This document shows, piece after piece, positions 1 through 7,037 of a DNA stretch of 31,132 nucleotides. Origin of the DNA: a virus. The position numbers and the translations under genes are program-made. The stretch spans positions 1-31,132 of the IMG/VR virus record IMGVR_UViG_3300008266_000296; one strand, written 5' to 3'. The notes beneath the pieces were generated by a model that searched no databases, was not told the origin of the DNA, and saw only the letters and a list, made by a program, of their open reading frames with translations. The first letter of the stretch is position 1, and each line of letters opens with the position of its first letter.

Positions 1-156
1 ATCCGTCCATAGCCTCTAAAAGTTTATGACCCCATACCCCCCGCGCGCGCGCAAATGTGCCGATCTGCGTCGATCTTGCGTGGATCTCCGCGATCCACGC
101 GCCAACGCCGCCGAACCACGCCATGCATCGCACCATATCGGACGCGATATTGTGCC
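1..156. other. Non-coding left end with inverted repeats; possible packaging-site flank
   Basis: I see no gene here. It lies downstream of the HNH gene and, if the genome is circular or cohesive-ended, next to the small terminase gene. It holds an alternating CG run near 41-51, a group of GATC tetramers at 62-95, a perfect inverted repeat (GCGTGGATC at 78-86, GATCCACGC at 92-100, 5-base loop), and an imperfect one (131-140 with 145-154, one mismatch) just past the HNH stop. Inverted repeats between an HNH gene and terS would fit a cos or terminase-binding region, but the termini themselves cannot be seen. Confidence 0.4.
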
Positions 157-867
157 TCATAACGCCTCCGATGATAATCCCGCCGCCTCGATGGACGCTG
201 CGATGTTCCGCGCGGCCCCAAGCATCTCGACCATCCGCTCGCGCGGGAGCCGACGCGCCTCGATGCGCTTCGCGAGATCGTCGAGGCTTGCGCGCACGAC
301 GATGAGCCGCACACGCGGGAACTCGTCCCGCAACGCGCGCGCCTCGTCGGCGTTCGTCGTGATCCACCAGAGCCGACCCGGTATCCAACCGTCGCGCCAT
401 GCTTCGAGCACGCTGCGCCGCAGTCGCCCCATGAACGCGAGCGCGCTAGCGTCGCCGTCTGGCTCGCCGCTGAAGTCCCGGCCTCGCATAGCCGCGAGCA
501 CCCGGTCGTGATCCCACACGAAGTCTCCCTCGGCCTTGTGCGCGTTCACGAGCGTGGTCTTCCCCGATGCCGGCGCGCCGAGCACGACCGTACCCTCGCT
601 CGGGAATCGCCCCCGCTCGGCTTGCCGCTCGCGTCCCTCGATCGCGCTCTTCTTGCGGTGGCACGAGGCGCAGAGCGGTTGCAGGTTCTCCGGGTCGTGC
701 ATCGAGCCGCCCTCGGCGAGCGGGATCTTGTGGTCGATGCACACGGCCGGCGTGAGCCGTCCCGCCGCCTTGCACATCCGGCATAGCGGCTCGCGGTCGC
801 GCTCGGCGATGGACTGCAGCGTCCAAGCCTGCGTCTGGTGCTTCACCGTGGGCGGCTTGCGCGGCAT
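157..867 (-). CDS. HNH endonuclease fused to a P-loop kinase-like domain
   Basis: This 236-residue protein has two domains. Residues 1-80 are an HNH nuclease of the four-cysteine type: C29-x2-C32, the DH pair at 45-46, N61, and C66-x2-C69 followed by H70. Residues 92 onward start with a Walker A loop (GAPASGKTT, 97-105) and an Asp-rich DHDRV segment at 119-123, resembling polynucleotide kinase or AAA_33-type P-loop enzymes. HNH proteins beside terminase genes assist cos cleavage in HK97-like phages, and the position at the far end from terS fits that. The role of the kinase-like half is inference: it could act on DNA ends, RNA or a nucleotide. I chose the ATG at 867 because AGGA lies 5 bases upstream; it overlaps the previous gene by 25 bases. 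Confidence 0.85.
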   Translation of the reverse strand: MPRKPPTVKHQTQAWTLQSIAERDREPLCRMCKAAGRLTPAVCIDHKIPLAEGGSMHDPENLQPLCASCHRKKSAIEGRERQAERGRFPSEGTVVLGAPASGKTTLVNAHKAEGDFVWDHDRVLAAMRGRDFSGEPDGDASALAFMGRLRRSVLEAWRDGWIPGRLWWITTNADEARALRDEFPRVRLIVVRASLDDLAKRIEARRLPRERMVEMLGAARNIAASIEAAGLSSEAL

Positions 868-1049
868 AGTTCCTGCTCTAGGTATCGGGTAGCGAATAGG
901 CCCAGGTCGATCGGGAGGTGCTTGCACACGGCGCGCGCCCGCAGGCGCACGGCACGAGGGACGCGCGGCGTGGCCTTGGGATTGAGGAGGTCATAGCAGA
1001 ACCGCCGTACGGCCTCGATCGAGCGCGCCTCCTCCTCGGTCGTGCTCAT
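843..1049 (-). CDS. Small basic protein of unknown function (68 aa)
   Basis: A 68-residue product with an acidic N-terminus (MSTTEEEARS) and a strongly basic, arginine-rich remainder, including two cysteines (C18, C42) and a hydrophobic stretch near residues 46-55. I do not recognise a family. Its ATG overlaps the stop of the upstream two-TM gene in an ATGA junction (1046-1049), which supports the start and implies translational coupling. Its end overlaps the HNH gene start by 25 bases. Confidence 0.6.
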   Translation of the reverse strand: MSTTEEEARSIEAVRRFCYDLLNPKATPRVPRAVRLRARAVCKHLPIDLGLFATRYLEQELCRASRPR

Positions 1050-1231
1050 GGACGATCGAGCCTCCAGACCATGCCGACAAGCGAGGCGGTCGAGATCAGG
1101 CCACACGCGGCCGCGAGAAAACCGTCGGCCCCTGCGCCGGCGTAGGCCGCGAGGAGCATGATCGACGAGAGCGCGATGCCGATCCAGATGCAGCGGAACG
1201 ATCGTGCTACAGAAGTGCGTGAGTGTGGCAT
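1046..1231 (-). CDS. Small membrane protein with two predicted TM helices
   Basis: The 61-residue product has a short basic N-terminus followed by two hydrophobic segments (roughly residues 14-34 and 36-56) separated by a Gly/Ala turn, and ends in WRLDRP. This hairpin topology is seen in class II holins, but nothing here proves that role and the muramidase-like gene is about 10 kb away. The ATG at 1231 is preceded by GGAG about 6 bases upstream. A longer in-frame start exists but would add a basic, unlikely leader overlapping the neighbouring gene. Confidence 0.6.
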   Translation of the reverse strand: MPHSRTSVARSFRCIWIGIALSSIMLLAAYAGAGADGFLAAACGLISTASLVGMVWRLDRP

Positions 1232-1242
1232 CTTCGCTCCAT

Positions 1243-1536
1243 TCACGGCTCGACCTCGCGATATCCACACCGCCAGAGTAGCGCGGCGAGTTCGCGCGCG
1301 CTGCGAGCGACATCGGCCTCCGTGCGATCCCATGTCTGCGCGTGCAACGCCTCATGGATCACCGTCTCCATGCGAGACTTGCCCCGTAGAACCTGTCGCA
1401 CGCGGATCTCGCGCTTGCTCGACTCCGGCGACGAGCAGTCGGCGAAGCGGTCGAACGGAATCTCGGCCGAGCGCACGAACCGGATCCGGTAGCGCACGCC
1501 GGCGAGGGTCGCCCAGAACGAGGCGAACGGCTTCAC
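1243..1536 (-). CDS. HExxH zinc metallopeptidase-like protein
   Basis: A 97-residue protein with an HEALH motif at residues 61-65 inside a predicted helix (METVIHEALHA), the zincin-type zinc-binding signature. The C-terminal segment (TEADVARSARELAALLW) is helical and could supply a third acidic ligand. The length is far below that of secreted proteases, so a SprT- or ImmA-like minimal zincin fold is the best guess; the substrate is unknown. The start is a GTG that overlaps the stop of the phosphoesterase gene (GTGA, 1533-1536). The N-terminal half is arginine-rich with alternating hydrophobics suggestive of beta strands. Confidence 0.7.
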   Translation of the reverse strand: MKPFASFWATLAGVRYRIRFVRSAEIPFDRFADCSSPESSKREIRVRQVLRGKSRMETVIHEALHAQTWDRTEADVARSARELAALLWRCGYREVEP

Positions 1537-2465
1537 ATCGCCTCCATGAACTGGGCCGCGACGCGCCATCGCGCGCGCTTCGAGTTGGGCTTCTCGTCCC
1601 CGATGCGCTCGGGAGCCTCGACGCGAACGAGCGAGAGGCGCATCCAACTCGCGCCGACTGGCTTCGGAGGCTTGCCCGTCTCGATGTGCCATCCCGAGTG
1701 CCCGTCGTTCCATTCCTGCTTGTAGGTGGGCAGGCGGATGTGGTGTTGGTCGCGAAGTCGGACATAGAACCGACCCTTGTGCGTCTCAAGCGTCTCGCGC
1801 TGTAGCCGGAGTGCCCATTGATCGTGCGTGTGGCCGCACACGATCACATCCGCGTCCGTCCACGAGGCCATGCGCCGGGTCGCGAGCGTGCCGTGGGACA
1901 TCATGCCGCCGCCGCCCGAGCCGTGGAAGTAGCGCAGAGTGAGCGCGCTCACCTCCGTGCCGTGAAACTTGACGGAGAACCGGACGAACCCGCCGTAGCC
2001 GCCGGCATAGACGCGATGTCCGCTGATCTGGCTCATGTGCGCCGCAAGTCGCTCGATGAGATCGACTTCGTTTCGCTTCAAGACAGATTGCTCGTGGTTG
2101 CCTCGCCCGATCGCGACGAGGTGCTTCGCGTACGGAGCGTAGAACTGCGCGGCATCGCGCACGATGGCATCGAAGTAGTCCGGAGCCATCGCGTATTCCT
2201 CGCGCAACTCGCCTTTGGAATGCCGAAAATCCGCTCTGCCACCCATGCAGTCGAAAATATCTCCTACATCCACCCACGACGCGCCGCGCGCCACCGCTTG
2301 GTCGAGGTGCTTGCGTTCGAGATCCCAGTCGGCCTTGGCCGAGTCATGGTGACGGTCGCTCGCGAGCAACACCCAATGCTCCCATGTCTCGGGATGATCG
2401 GCTTCAAGGAGCACTTGGTGAATGTTCCGCGAGTGCTCGATCACTTCGTGCTTCGGTTCGCTCAT
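1533..2465 (-). CDS. Calcineurin-like metallophosphoesterase
   Basis: The 310-residue product shows the ordered signature of the binuclear metallophosphoesterase fold: D37-x-H39, GDIFD at 68-72, GNHE at 122-125, a histidine in YFHGSGG near 181, and GHTH at 211-214. These residues bind two divalent metals and hydrolyse phosphoester bonds. Phage members are variously nucleases, cyclic-nucleotide phosphodiesterases or protein phosphatases; the substrate cannot be read here. Neighbouring RusA-like and helicase genes make a nucleic-acid role possible. The ATG at 2465 overlaps the RusA gene stop (2462) by 4 bases and is preceded by a purine-rich GGAGGAG-like stretch. Confidence 0.9.
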   Translation of the reverse strand: MSEPKHEVIEHSRNIHQVLLEADHPETWEHWVLLASDRHHDSAKADWDLERKHLDQAVARGASWVDVGDIFDCMGGRADFRHSKGELREEYAMAPDYFDAIVRDAAQFYAPYAKHLVAIGRGNHEQSVLKRNEVDLIERLAAHMSQISGHRVYAGGYGGFVRFSVKFHGTEVSALTLRYFHGSGGGGMMSHGTLATRRMASWTDADVIVCGHTHDQWALRLQRETLETHKGRFYVRLRDQHHIRLPTYKQEWNDGHSGWHIETGKPPKPVGASWMRLSLVRVEAPERIGDEKPNSKRARWRVAAQFMEAM

Positions 2466-2905
2466 GGCTCCTCCGTGTAGGGTTCGATCGTCACCCGCGC
2501 GCCGGGTTCCTCGCCGTACCGCGCGTACCGCTTCGCCGCCGTCTGCACGATCACCTGGGCATCGTCGATCCACGCGATGCCCGTGAGCGCGTCCTCGATG
2601 GCTCGGAGCATCTTGGTCGTGTCCGGCTTCACGATGTGGTAGCGCGGTGCACCTGGGGCCGTCGTGCCGTCCTTCTTGCGGTGCGAGAGCGGCCTCGGCA
2701 TCACGAACACAACCGAGACCGCGAGCGGCCCCGTCAGCATCGCCTTGCACACTACGCCGGCGTGGTACTGGACGGCCTTGCGCCAGACCTTGCCGCCCTT
2801 GCAGTCATCGACCACGATGATCCGCCCCGTCGTGCGGTGCGGGAAGGCACGCTTCGAGCCGGCGGTCTGCGGCTTGCCCGGGACAAAGAACTCGTAGCGC
2901 GTCAT
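2462..2905 (-). CDS. rusA: RusA-family Holliday junction resolvase
   Basis: A 147-residue protein opening with FVPGKPQTAGSKR, as in many phage RusA proteins, and containing KPDTTKMLRAIEDALTGI followed by IDDAQV (residues 93-118). RusA dimers cut four-way DNA junctions using three acidic residues. D95 and the D114/D115 pair are present, but the position usually occupied by the second Asp of the D-x-D(N) motif is T97. E104 or D105 might compensate, or activity may be altered. Resolving recombination and replication intermediates before packaging is the usual phage role. The start is ATGA-coupled to the neighbouring coiled-coil gene. Confidence 0.88.
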   Translation of the reverse strand: MTRYEFFVPGKPQTAGSKRAFPHRTTGRIIVVDDCKGGKVWRKAVQYHAGVVCKAMLTGPLAVSVVFVMPRPLSHRKKDGTTAPGAPRYHIVKPDTTKMLRAIEDALTGIAWIDDAQVIVQTAAKRYARYGEEPGARVTIEPYTEEP

Positions 2906-3168
2906 GTCGGGAAACTCTCTTTCAGCTCGTGGAGCCGATCGAGGATCCGATGGTGCGCCGCCGCGCCTCGGCCCCGTCCGATCTCGCTCTCGATGTGCTC
3001 GATCATGGCATCGACGGCATCGTCCACTTGGATTGCGTGGTTGAGCCACCTCCAACCGCGCGTCTCGGCGATGTCCCGCTGCCGCTTCGCCTGCTCCAGT
3101 TTCGCCGTCGCATCGGCCAGAGCGTCGCGCGTGCGTCGGAGTTCGACCTCGCACGCGCTGCGCTTCAC
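2902..3168 (-). CDS. Small coiled-coil protein of unknown function (88 aa)
   Basis: The 88-residue product is highly charged with heptad-like spacing over roughly residues 5-45 (ELRRTRDALADATAKLEQAK), predicting an alpha-helical coiled coil, then a second helix rich in Ile, His and Glu. No family is recognised. Both ends overlap neighbours by 4 bases: it starts with GTG at 3168 inside the previous stop (GTGA) and ends over the RusA ATG. An AG-rich GAGGGGCGAGG stretch upstream can serve as ribosome binding site. Confidence 0.65.
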   Translation of the reverse strand: MKRSACEVELRRTRDALADATAKLEQAKRQRDIAETRGWRWLNHAIQVDDAVDAMIEHIESEIGRGRGAAAHHRILDRLHELKESFPT

Positions 3169-3452
3169 GCCTCGCCCCTCGACGCTCGGCGGATCTGGTC
3201 GGCCGTCACCATGTGATCCTTATGCACGGCGAGGAAGTCGGAGCCGTGCGTAACACGACCGTCCCGATCCACCGTCGTGATGTAATACGAGGGAACCTCG
3301 ACCACGCGCTCGCCGGGTTCCAGTCCCTCGCGAAGGTATTCGAGGCGGTGCACATCGACCACGCGAGCCTCGACGCGCGCCCGGATGTATACGAGGTCAC
3401 CGACTTTGATCGTCGGCGGTTCCGCCTGCGTCTGCGCTCCGGTCTGGCTCAT
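3165..3452 (-). CDS. Small beta-rich protein of unknown function (95 aa)
   Basis: The 95-residue product has a polar leader followed by IKVGDLVYIRARVEARVVDV, a pattern of alternating hydrophobics that resembles a small SH3- or KOW-like barrel, then SYYITTVDRDGRVTHG. The assignment of fold is inference. The ATG at 3452 has GAGG 9 bases upstream; it overlaps the previous gene by 56 bases in another frame, but no good later start exists because the next candidate valine codons are GTC. Confidence 0.6.
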   Translation of the reverse strand: MSQTGAQTQAEPPTIKVGDLVYIRARVEARVVDVHRLEYLREGLEPGERVVEVPSYYITTVDRDGRVTHGSDFLAVHKDHMVTADQIRRASRGEA

Positions 3453-3687
3453 CCGTTCGCCTCGTTCTAATCATGTGCTCCAGTAGGCCGCAGTCGGCCA
3501 ACAGAGCGAGCATCCGTGCCTGCGCCGATCTCGTTTCGTCCTCGATCATATCGTCGATCGTGTCGGAGATACTTTGAAGAATCTTGGCCCCCCGAGGCTG
3601 CTCGGAGATCCATGTCCAGTAGTCCCGTACCTCGGCGCGCCTCTGGTCAAGTTGGCTCACGAGCAGGAGCCGCGTCTTCCGATCCAT
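3397..3687 (-). CDS. Hypothetical helical protein (96 aa)
   Basis: A 96-residue, mostly helical and charged protein (MDRKTRLLLVSQLDQRRAEV at the start, with a hydrophobic MLALLADCGLLEHM segment near 64-77). The acidic DTIDDMIEDE patch lies just before it. No family recognised. The tail from about residue 78 overlaps the following gene in another frame and is low-complexity (Asp, Arg, Gly). The ATG at 3687 lies inside the upstream gene by 41 bases, consistent with the tight packing of this operon. Confidence 0.55.
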   Translation of the reverse strand: MDRKTRLLLVSQLDQRRAEVRDYWTWISEQPRGAKILQSISDTIDDMIEDETRSAQARMLALLADCGLLEHMIRTRRTDEPDRSADAGGTADDQSR

Positions 3688-3922
3688 CGATGCCTCCGAT
3701 CTGGGGTCGCCCCCAGTAGTCCGCGATGTACCGTACGGCCGACAGATATGCACCCCGTAGGATTGCGCGCTTGAGCGGGTCGGTCTCGGCGAGAATCGAG
3801 AGCCGGAGGCCCGAGACCATCGAGGCCATGCGGTCAGTCCCGAGCCGCTCGAAGTCGGCGAAGAGCCGAGCCTCCTCGTGCTCGGCCCATCCTGCGATCT
3901 TCAACCTGGACTCGTCACTCAT
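3647..3922 (-). CDS. Hypothetical helical protein (91 aa)
   Basis: The 91-residue product is helical, with MSDESRLKIAGWAEHEEARLFADFERLG and a hydrophobic LSILAETDPLKRAILRGAYL core, ending in a flexible Gly/Asp/Glu tail. No family recognised. The ATG at 3922 overlaps the stop of a 39-residue reading frame (3915-4034) by 8 bases, which suggests that the two are translationally coupled. Codon use resembles that of the neighbouring genes. Confidence 0.55.
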   Translation of the reverse strand: MSDESRLKIAGWAEHEEARLFADFERLGTDRMASMVSGLRLSILAETDPLKRAILRGAYLSAVRYIADYWGRPQIGGIDGSEDAAPAREPT

Positions 3923-4034
3923 CACGCTGCGCTCCTCGTGCTCGAGGCCGACAGGGCTTGCGCCCTGCCGCCCCGAGCACCACACCAGATAGCGGCATGG
4001 TACGCCGCACCCGATGCGCCTCGCGATCGCTCAT
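3915..4034 (-). CDS. Possible 39-residue basic peptide
   Basis: A short frame that fills the otherwise empty space between the helicase stop and the next gene. Its ATG overlaps the helicase TGA (ATGA, 4031-4034) and its own TGA overlaps the next ATG by 8 bases. The peptide starts MSDREAHRVRRTMPLSGVV and is arginine-rich with one cysteine. The exact fit at both ends is the main argument; the sequence itself has no recognisable motif and the frame could be chance. Confidence 0.42.
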   Translation of the reverse strand: MSDREAHRVRRTMPLSGVVLGAAGRKPCRPRARGAQRDE

Positions 4035-5671
4035 CGCATTCCGCGCGCGCGCTTCGCCTTCGCAAGATCCCGCATCGTGGCATCATTCGCTAGACCGATT
4101 CCCTCCTGCGCGACGCGCTTGCGGAGCCACGCCGGCACGGGCGTGCGGTCGATGATCGCGGCCAGTTGCCGACGGCCGTAGCGGTCGGCGTTCTTGATGC
4201 CCAACTTGTAAGCAAAACTCACTTGTTTCTCTGACGGCGGATCCGCGAGCGTGACGGCGCGACGCTCGGTCGCGATCGCACCCGAGCCGTAGCCGTAGGG
4301 ATCCTCGTCCTGCACCGTGAACCTGGCGAGAGCGCGGAGCGCGCGGTTCTTCTCGGCTTCGCGCTTGCGCTCGATCTCGCGCTCGGCCTCGTCGATCTCG
4401 GCCATGACATCGCGCTCGACGAACTCCCCCGCCTTCGCGTCTCGCTCGCCGTCCCGGCGCATCGCCTCGATCGCTTCGAGGCGGTCGGTCGGCGCGTTCT
4501 CGTCGCCGCCGAGCACATCGCCTGCGTGTACGAGTTTGTGCCGGCCTGCGTTGCCGCAGAAGTCGATGACGAGCATCGATGGCTTCGAGCTTCTGGCGAT
4601 CGCCGCGGTGCGCTCCGCCGGCGTGGCGAGGCCGTCGATCACGCCCGGTAGCGTGCGAGTCCCGCGACCGCAAACTTGGGTATACAGAGACCTACTTTTG
4701 GTCGGTCTCATCATCGAGATGACCTCGATGCCGGGATCGTCGAAGCCTTCGGTAAGCACGGCGCAGTTGCAGAGGTAGCGGAACCTGCCGGCCTTGAAGC
4801 CGTCGAGGATCTCGCGCCGCTGCTCGGGCGGTGTCTCGCCCGACACGATCGCCGCGCTACCTGGGTCGTGGCGGTCGAGGATCTCGGCCGCGTGGCGCGC
4901 CGTCTCGACGGTCGCGCAGAAGCAGAGCGTGCGCCGCCCCTTCGCGATCTGGATCGTCGCCGACACCATGCCGTGGAGCACGGCCTCCCGTTCGAGCACG
5001 GCCGCGAGATCGCCGGCGTTCAGGTCGCCCCCAGTCGTGCGGATCGTCGATAGGTCGAGATCCTCGACCCACACGACCGACTGCCGAACGGGGCAGAGCC
5101 ACCCGTCGAGCACGCCCTCGCGGATCCCGTAGTCGAACACGCACTCGTCATACAGCGCGCCGAGCGCGCTCCCGTCCGTGCGGTCGGGCGTGGCCGTCAC
5201 GCCTAGACGCTTCACCCGGTCGCTCTGGTCGAACCATGCGGCCACCTTGCGCCACGACGCGGCTACGGAATGGTGCGCCTCGTCGAAGATCACGAGGCCA
5301 AAGTCATCCGGCTTGAACTTGTGCACGCGCAGTCCCTTTCCGCGCTTGGCCGTGAGCGTCTGCACCGTGCCGACCACGATCGGCGGCGGGAGCGTCACGA
5401 GCGAGTGCTCGGGACTGGCCTCCTCGGCCATCTCGACACCGACCTCGCACGCGCACACGCGCTCCAGAGCGCGCACCGCTTGCTTCACGAGTTCCTTCGT
5501 GTGAGCTACAACGAGGACTCGACGCTTGCGCTCGATCACGGCTCGCGCGATGTGGGCGAAGGTCACGGTCTTCCCGAGGCCCGTCGCCATCACCATGAGG
5601 AGCGACCTATGCCGATGCCATGCCGACATCGCCGAGGCGATCGCCTCGCTTTGGTAGGGTCGGAGTTCCAT
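4031..5671 (-). CDS. SF2 DEAH-box helicase
   Basis: A 546-residue superfamily 2 helicase. RecA-like domain 1 shows an N-terminal Q-like motif (LRPYQSEAI), Walker A MATGLGKT at 28-35, DEAH at 130-133 and TATP at 159-162. Domain 2 shows QVCGRGTR (motif VI) in the middle of the protein. The C-terminal third is charged and helical, with a cluster of Arg/Glu/Lys. Proteins of this kind in phages act in replication, recombination or branch migration and resemble the RecG/UvsW/RAD25-like group. It starts 3 bases after the ParB-domain gene stop and is coupled to a short downstream frame, so it belongs to the leftmost operon. Confidence 0.92.
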   Translation of the reverse strand: MELRPYQSEAIASAMSAWHRHRSLLMVMATGLGKTVTFAHIARAVIERKRRVLVVAHTKELVKQAVRALERVCACEVGVEMAEEASPEHSLVTLPPPIVVGTVQTLTAKRGKGLRVHKFKPDDFGLVIFDEAHHSVAASWRKVAAWFDQSDRVKRLGVTATPDRTDGSALGALYDECVFDYGIREGVLDGWLCPVRQSVVWVEDLDLSTIRTTGGDLNAGDLAAVLEREAVLHGMVSATIQIAKGRRTLCFCATVETARHAAEILDRHDPGSAAIVSGETPPEQRREILDGFKAGRFRYLCNCAVLTEGFDDPGIEVISMMRPTKSRSLYTQVCGRGTRTLPGVIDGLATPAERTAAIARSSKPSMLVIDFCGNAGRHKLVHAGDVLGGDENAPTDRLEAIEAMRRDGERDAKAGEFVERDVMAEIDEAEREIERKREAEKNRALRALARFTVQDEDPYGYGSGAIATERRAVTLADPPSEKQVSFAYKLGIKNADRYGRRQLAAIIDRTPVPAWLRKRVAQEGIGLANDATMRDLAKAKRARGMR

Positions 5672-5674
5672 CGG

Positions 5675-6541
5675 TCACCCTCCGATCCCGCGAAGCACTT
5701 GAGCGCGCATCTTGGAGATCCATCCGAGGTTGCCGCACGCGGGGCATCCGCCGCCCTTGCACTTTGGGCACGGCCCCGCCGGCCGAGCGCGGTCGATCGA
5801 GAGCCGGAGGTCGCGCCAGTATTGATCCATCGTCCCGATGTGGATCCCGGATCCCGCCTCCTCGGCGGCGATGCGGTCGGCCTCGGCTCGCCACCGCTCC
5901 AGTCCCTTCAGCAGCACCCCGATCCGGGCGCGTGCGTGCGCGATGCGCTCGTCGAGCGTGACGGGTGGCCCTGCGGGAGCCTCGGACTCGGAAGGCTCCA
6001 GATCGCCTCCTAGCGGCTCGGTGTCCTCGACCTCGTCGGCGTGGAAATCCTCCTCGACCCCGTAAGAGTGGCAACCGTTGCCACTCCTATCGGCTTCGAT
6101 AGGTTTCCCGGAGGCGGCATCGTCGATCGAGCGGCGCATCTTGGCGACCATCGTGTGGCTCACGCCGACATGGGCGGCGACCTCGCGGTCGCTCGCGCCG
6201 GGTCGGAGCAGGAGCGCGGCCTCGACCGCCAGTCGCTTGGACTCGTTCGAGCGGCGCAGGCCGTGCGTGGCGTTCGCCGCACACGCGATCCATTGCGCCT
6301 CCTCGATCGTGCCCGTGCCGATCACCGTCGCGAGGATGTCACGAGCCTCCGCGCGCGAGTGCGCGTAGTACCGATGGAATCCATCGACGAGCACGAACCG
6401 ACGGCCGACCGCGTACACGGCCACCGCCGGCAACTGGTCGAGTACCTCGGCGTACTCGGCGACCACGGACTCATCGATCCGCTCGCGCATCTGCGTCCCT
6501 GCGTCCAACACGATCTTCGATAGTGCGATCCGTTCCGGCAT
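5675..6541 (-). CDS. ParB/Srx-domain protein with HTH and zinc-knuckle
   Basis: A 288-residue protein. Residues 5-95 form a ParB N-terminal domain with the DGFHRYYA box at 53-60. Residues 117-140 (SDREVAAHVGVSHTMVAKMRRS) read as a helix-turn-helix. An acidic linker follows, then a helical segment, and a C-terminal CPKC...CPAC knuckle (C258, C261, C266, C269) like one half of a DnaJ zinc finger. No ParA partner is visible, so a role as DNA-binding regulator is more likely than classic partition. AGGAGAG precedes the ATG at 6541. Its coding sequence contains a 21-base palindrome (6066-6086) whose core also occurs in the origin-like gap. A 17-base palindrome lies 28-44 bases upstream of the start. 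Confidence 0.85.
   Translation of the reverse strand: MPERIALSKIVLDAGTQMRERIDESVVAEYAEVLDQLPAVAVYAVGRRFVLVDGFHRYYAHSRAEARDILATVIGTGTIEEAQWIACAANATHGLRRSNESKRLAVEAALLLRPGASDREVAAHVGVSHTMVAKMRRSIDDAASGKPIEADRSGNGCHSYGVEEDFHADEVEDTEPLGGDLEPSESEAPAGPPVTLDERIAHARARIGVLLKGLERWRAEADRIAAEEAGSGIHIGTMDQYWRDLRLSIDRARPAGPCPKCKGGGCPACGNLGWISKMRAQVLRGIGG
6066..6086. repeat. Perfect palindrome inside the ParB-domain gene (copy 1)
   Basis: Ten-base arms flank a single central base: GAGTGGCAAC at 6066-6075 and GTTGCCACTC at 6077-6086. It encodes SGNGCHS in a low-conservation linker of the ParB-domain protein. The 18-base sequence GTGGCAACCGTTGCCACT recurs exactly at 12703-12720 in an intergenic region. With almost no loop, it looks like a dimer-binding site rather than an RNA hairpin. 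Confidence 0.75.
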
Positions 6542-6568
6542 GGTGTCTCTCCTTGTGGTGCTAGTGCC

Positions 6569-6585
6569 TCGTGCATCCTGCACGA
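6569..6585. promoter_or_regulatory. Operator-like palindrome upstream of the ParB-domain gene
   Basis: TCGTGCATCCTGCACGA has perfect 7-base arms around a 3-base centre. It lies 28-44 bases upstream of the start codon and just downstream of a weak -10-like box, the usual place for an autoregulatory operator. A weaker relative (GTGCA-n5-TGCAC) lies at 6795-6809 in the same gap. Confidence 0.5.
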
Positions 6586-6595
6586 CGCGATCCCT

Positions 6596-6624
6596 ACTCT
6601 ACACGACTGCTCCTGATGTGTCTC
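6596..6624 (-). promoter_or_regulatory. Weak sigma70-like promoter candidate for the ParB-domain operon
   Basis: On the minus strand a GAGACA box (6624-6619, 4 of 6 consensus matches) lies 17 bases before TAGAGT (6601-6596, 4 of 6). Predicted transcription would start near 6589, placing the palindrome 6569-6585 at about +4 to +20. The match is modest, and such boxes arise by chance. Confidence 0.28.
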
Positions 6625-7007
6625 CGGCTACGACTGCTGTTCAGAGCCAGAGCCGGAGCCACGCGACCCAAGTCTCCTCAAGTCGCGCGTGGTTGGGGAC
6701 TGTTCGTCGCCGTCGCCGTCGCCTTTGCGCGTGCCCAGTCTCTCATCCTTTTTGGCCGGGACATCGGCGCGGGTAGGACTGGGCCTCTCCCCAAGTGCAT
6801 CGAGTGCACCTGGCTCCGGTGTGGTCAGCACCGAAGACTCTCGACTCGCTTCTCGATCCGGGCGCGCTTGGTCGCACGGACTGCCCCGCACAAGTGCGGA
6901 AGGCGAACCGATCCTCGTATCTCCTCGGGCCTACAGAGCCGCCCGTACTGCTGTGCTCGGGCCTCCTTCGCGGAGGCGCACCGCCGAGCGCGGTCTAGTC
7001 TTTGAAG

Positions 7008-7037
7008 GCTTCGCGCCGATTGTCACCGACGCGAAGC
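7008..7037. repeat. Inverted repeat downstream of the ERF gene
   Basis: Arms GCTTCGCG (7008-7015) and CGCGAAGC (7030-7037) enclose 14 bases, 24 bases past the stop of the ERF gene. It could slow transcription at the end of that operon, but no U-tract follows on the minus strand, so it is not a standard intrinsic terminator. Confidence 0.35.

Noticed and set aside
6628-6891. An 87-residue minus-strand frame in the 519-base gap
   Set aside because: The product is low-complexity (Arg, Ser, Gly, Asp repeats), starts at a GTG without a clear ribosome binding site and overlaps several inverted repeats. I treat it as chance.
6961-6977. GCCTCC-TTCGC-GGAGGC hairpin as a terminator
   Set aside because: It has only a 6-base stem and no T run on either strand. 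It is listed only as part of the regulatory gap.
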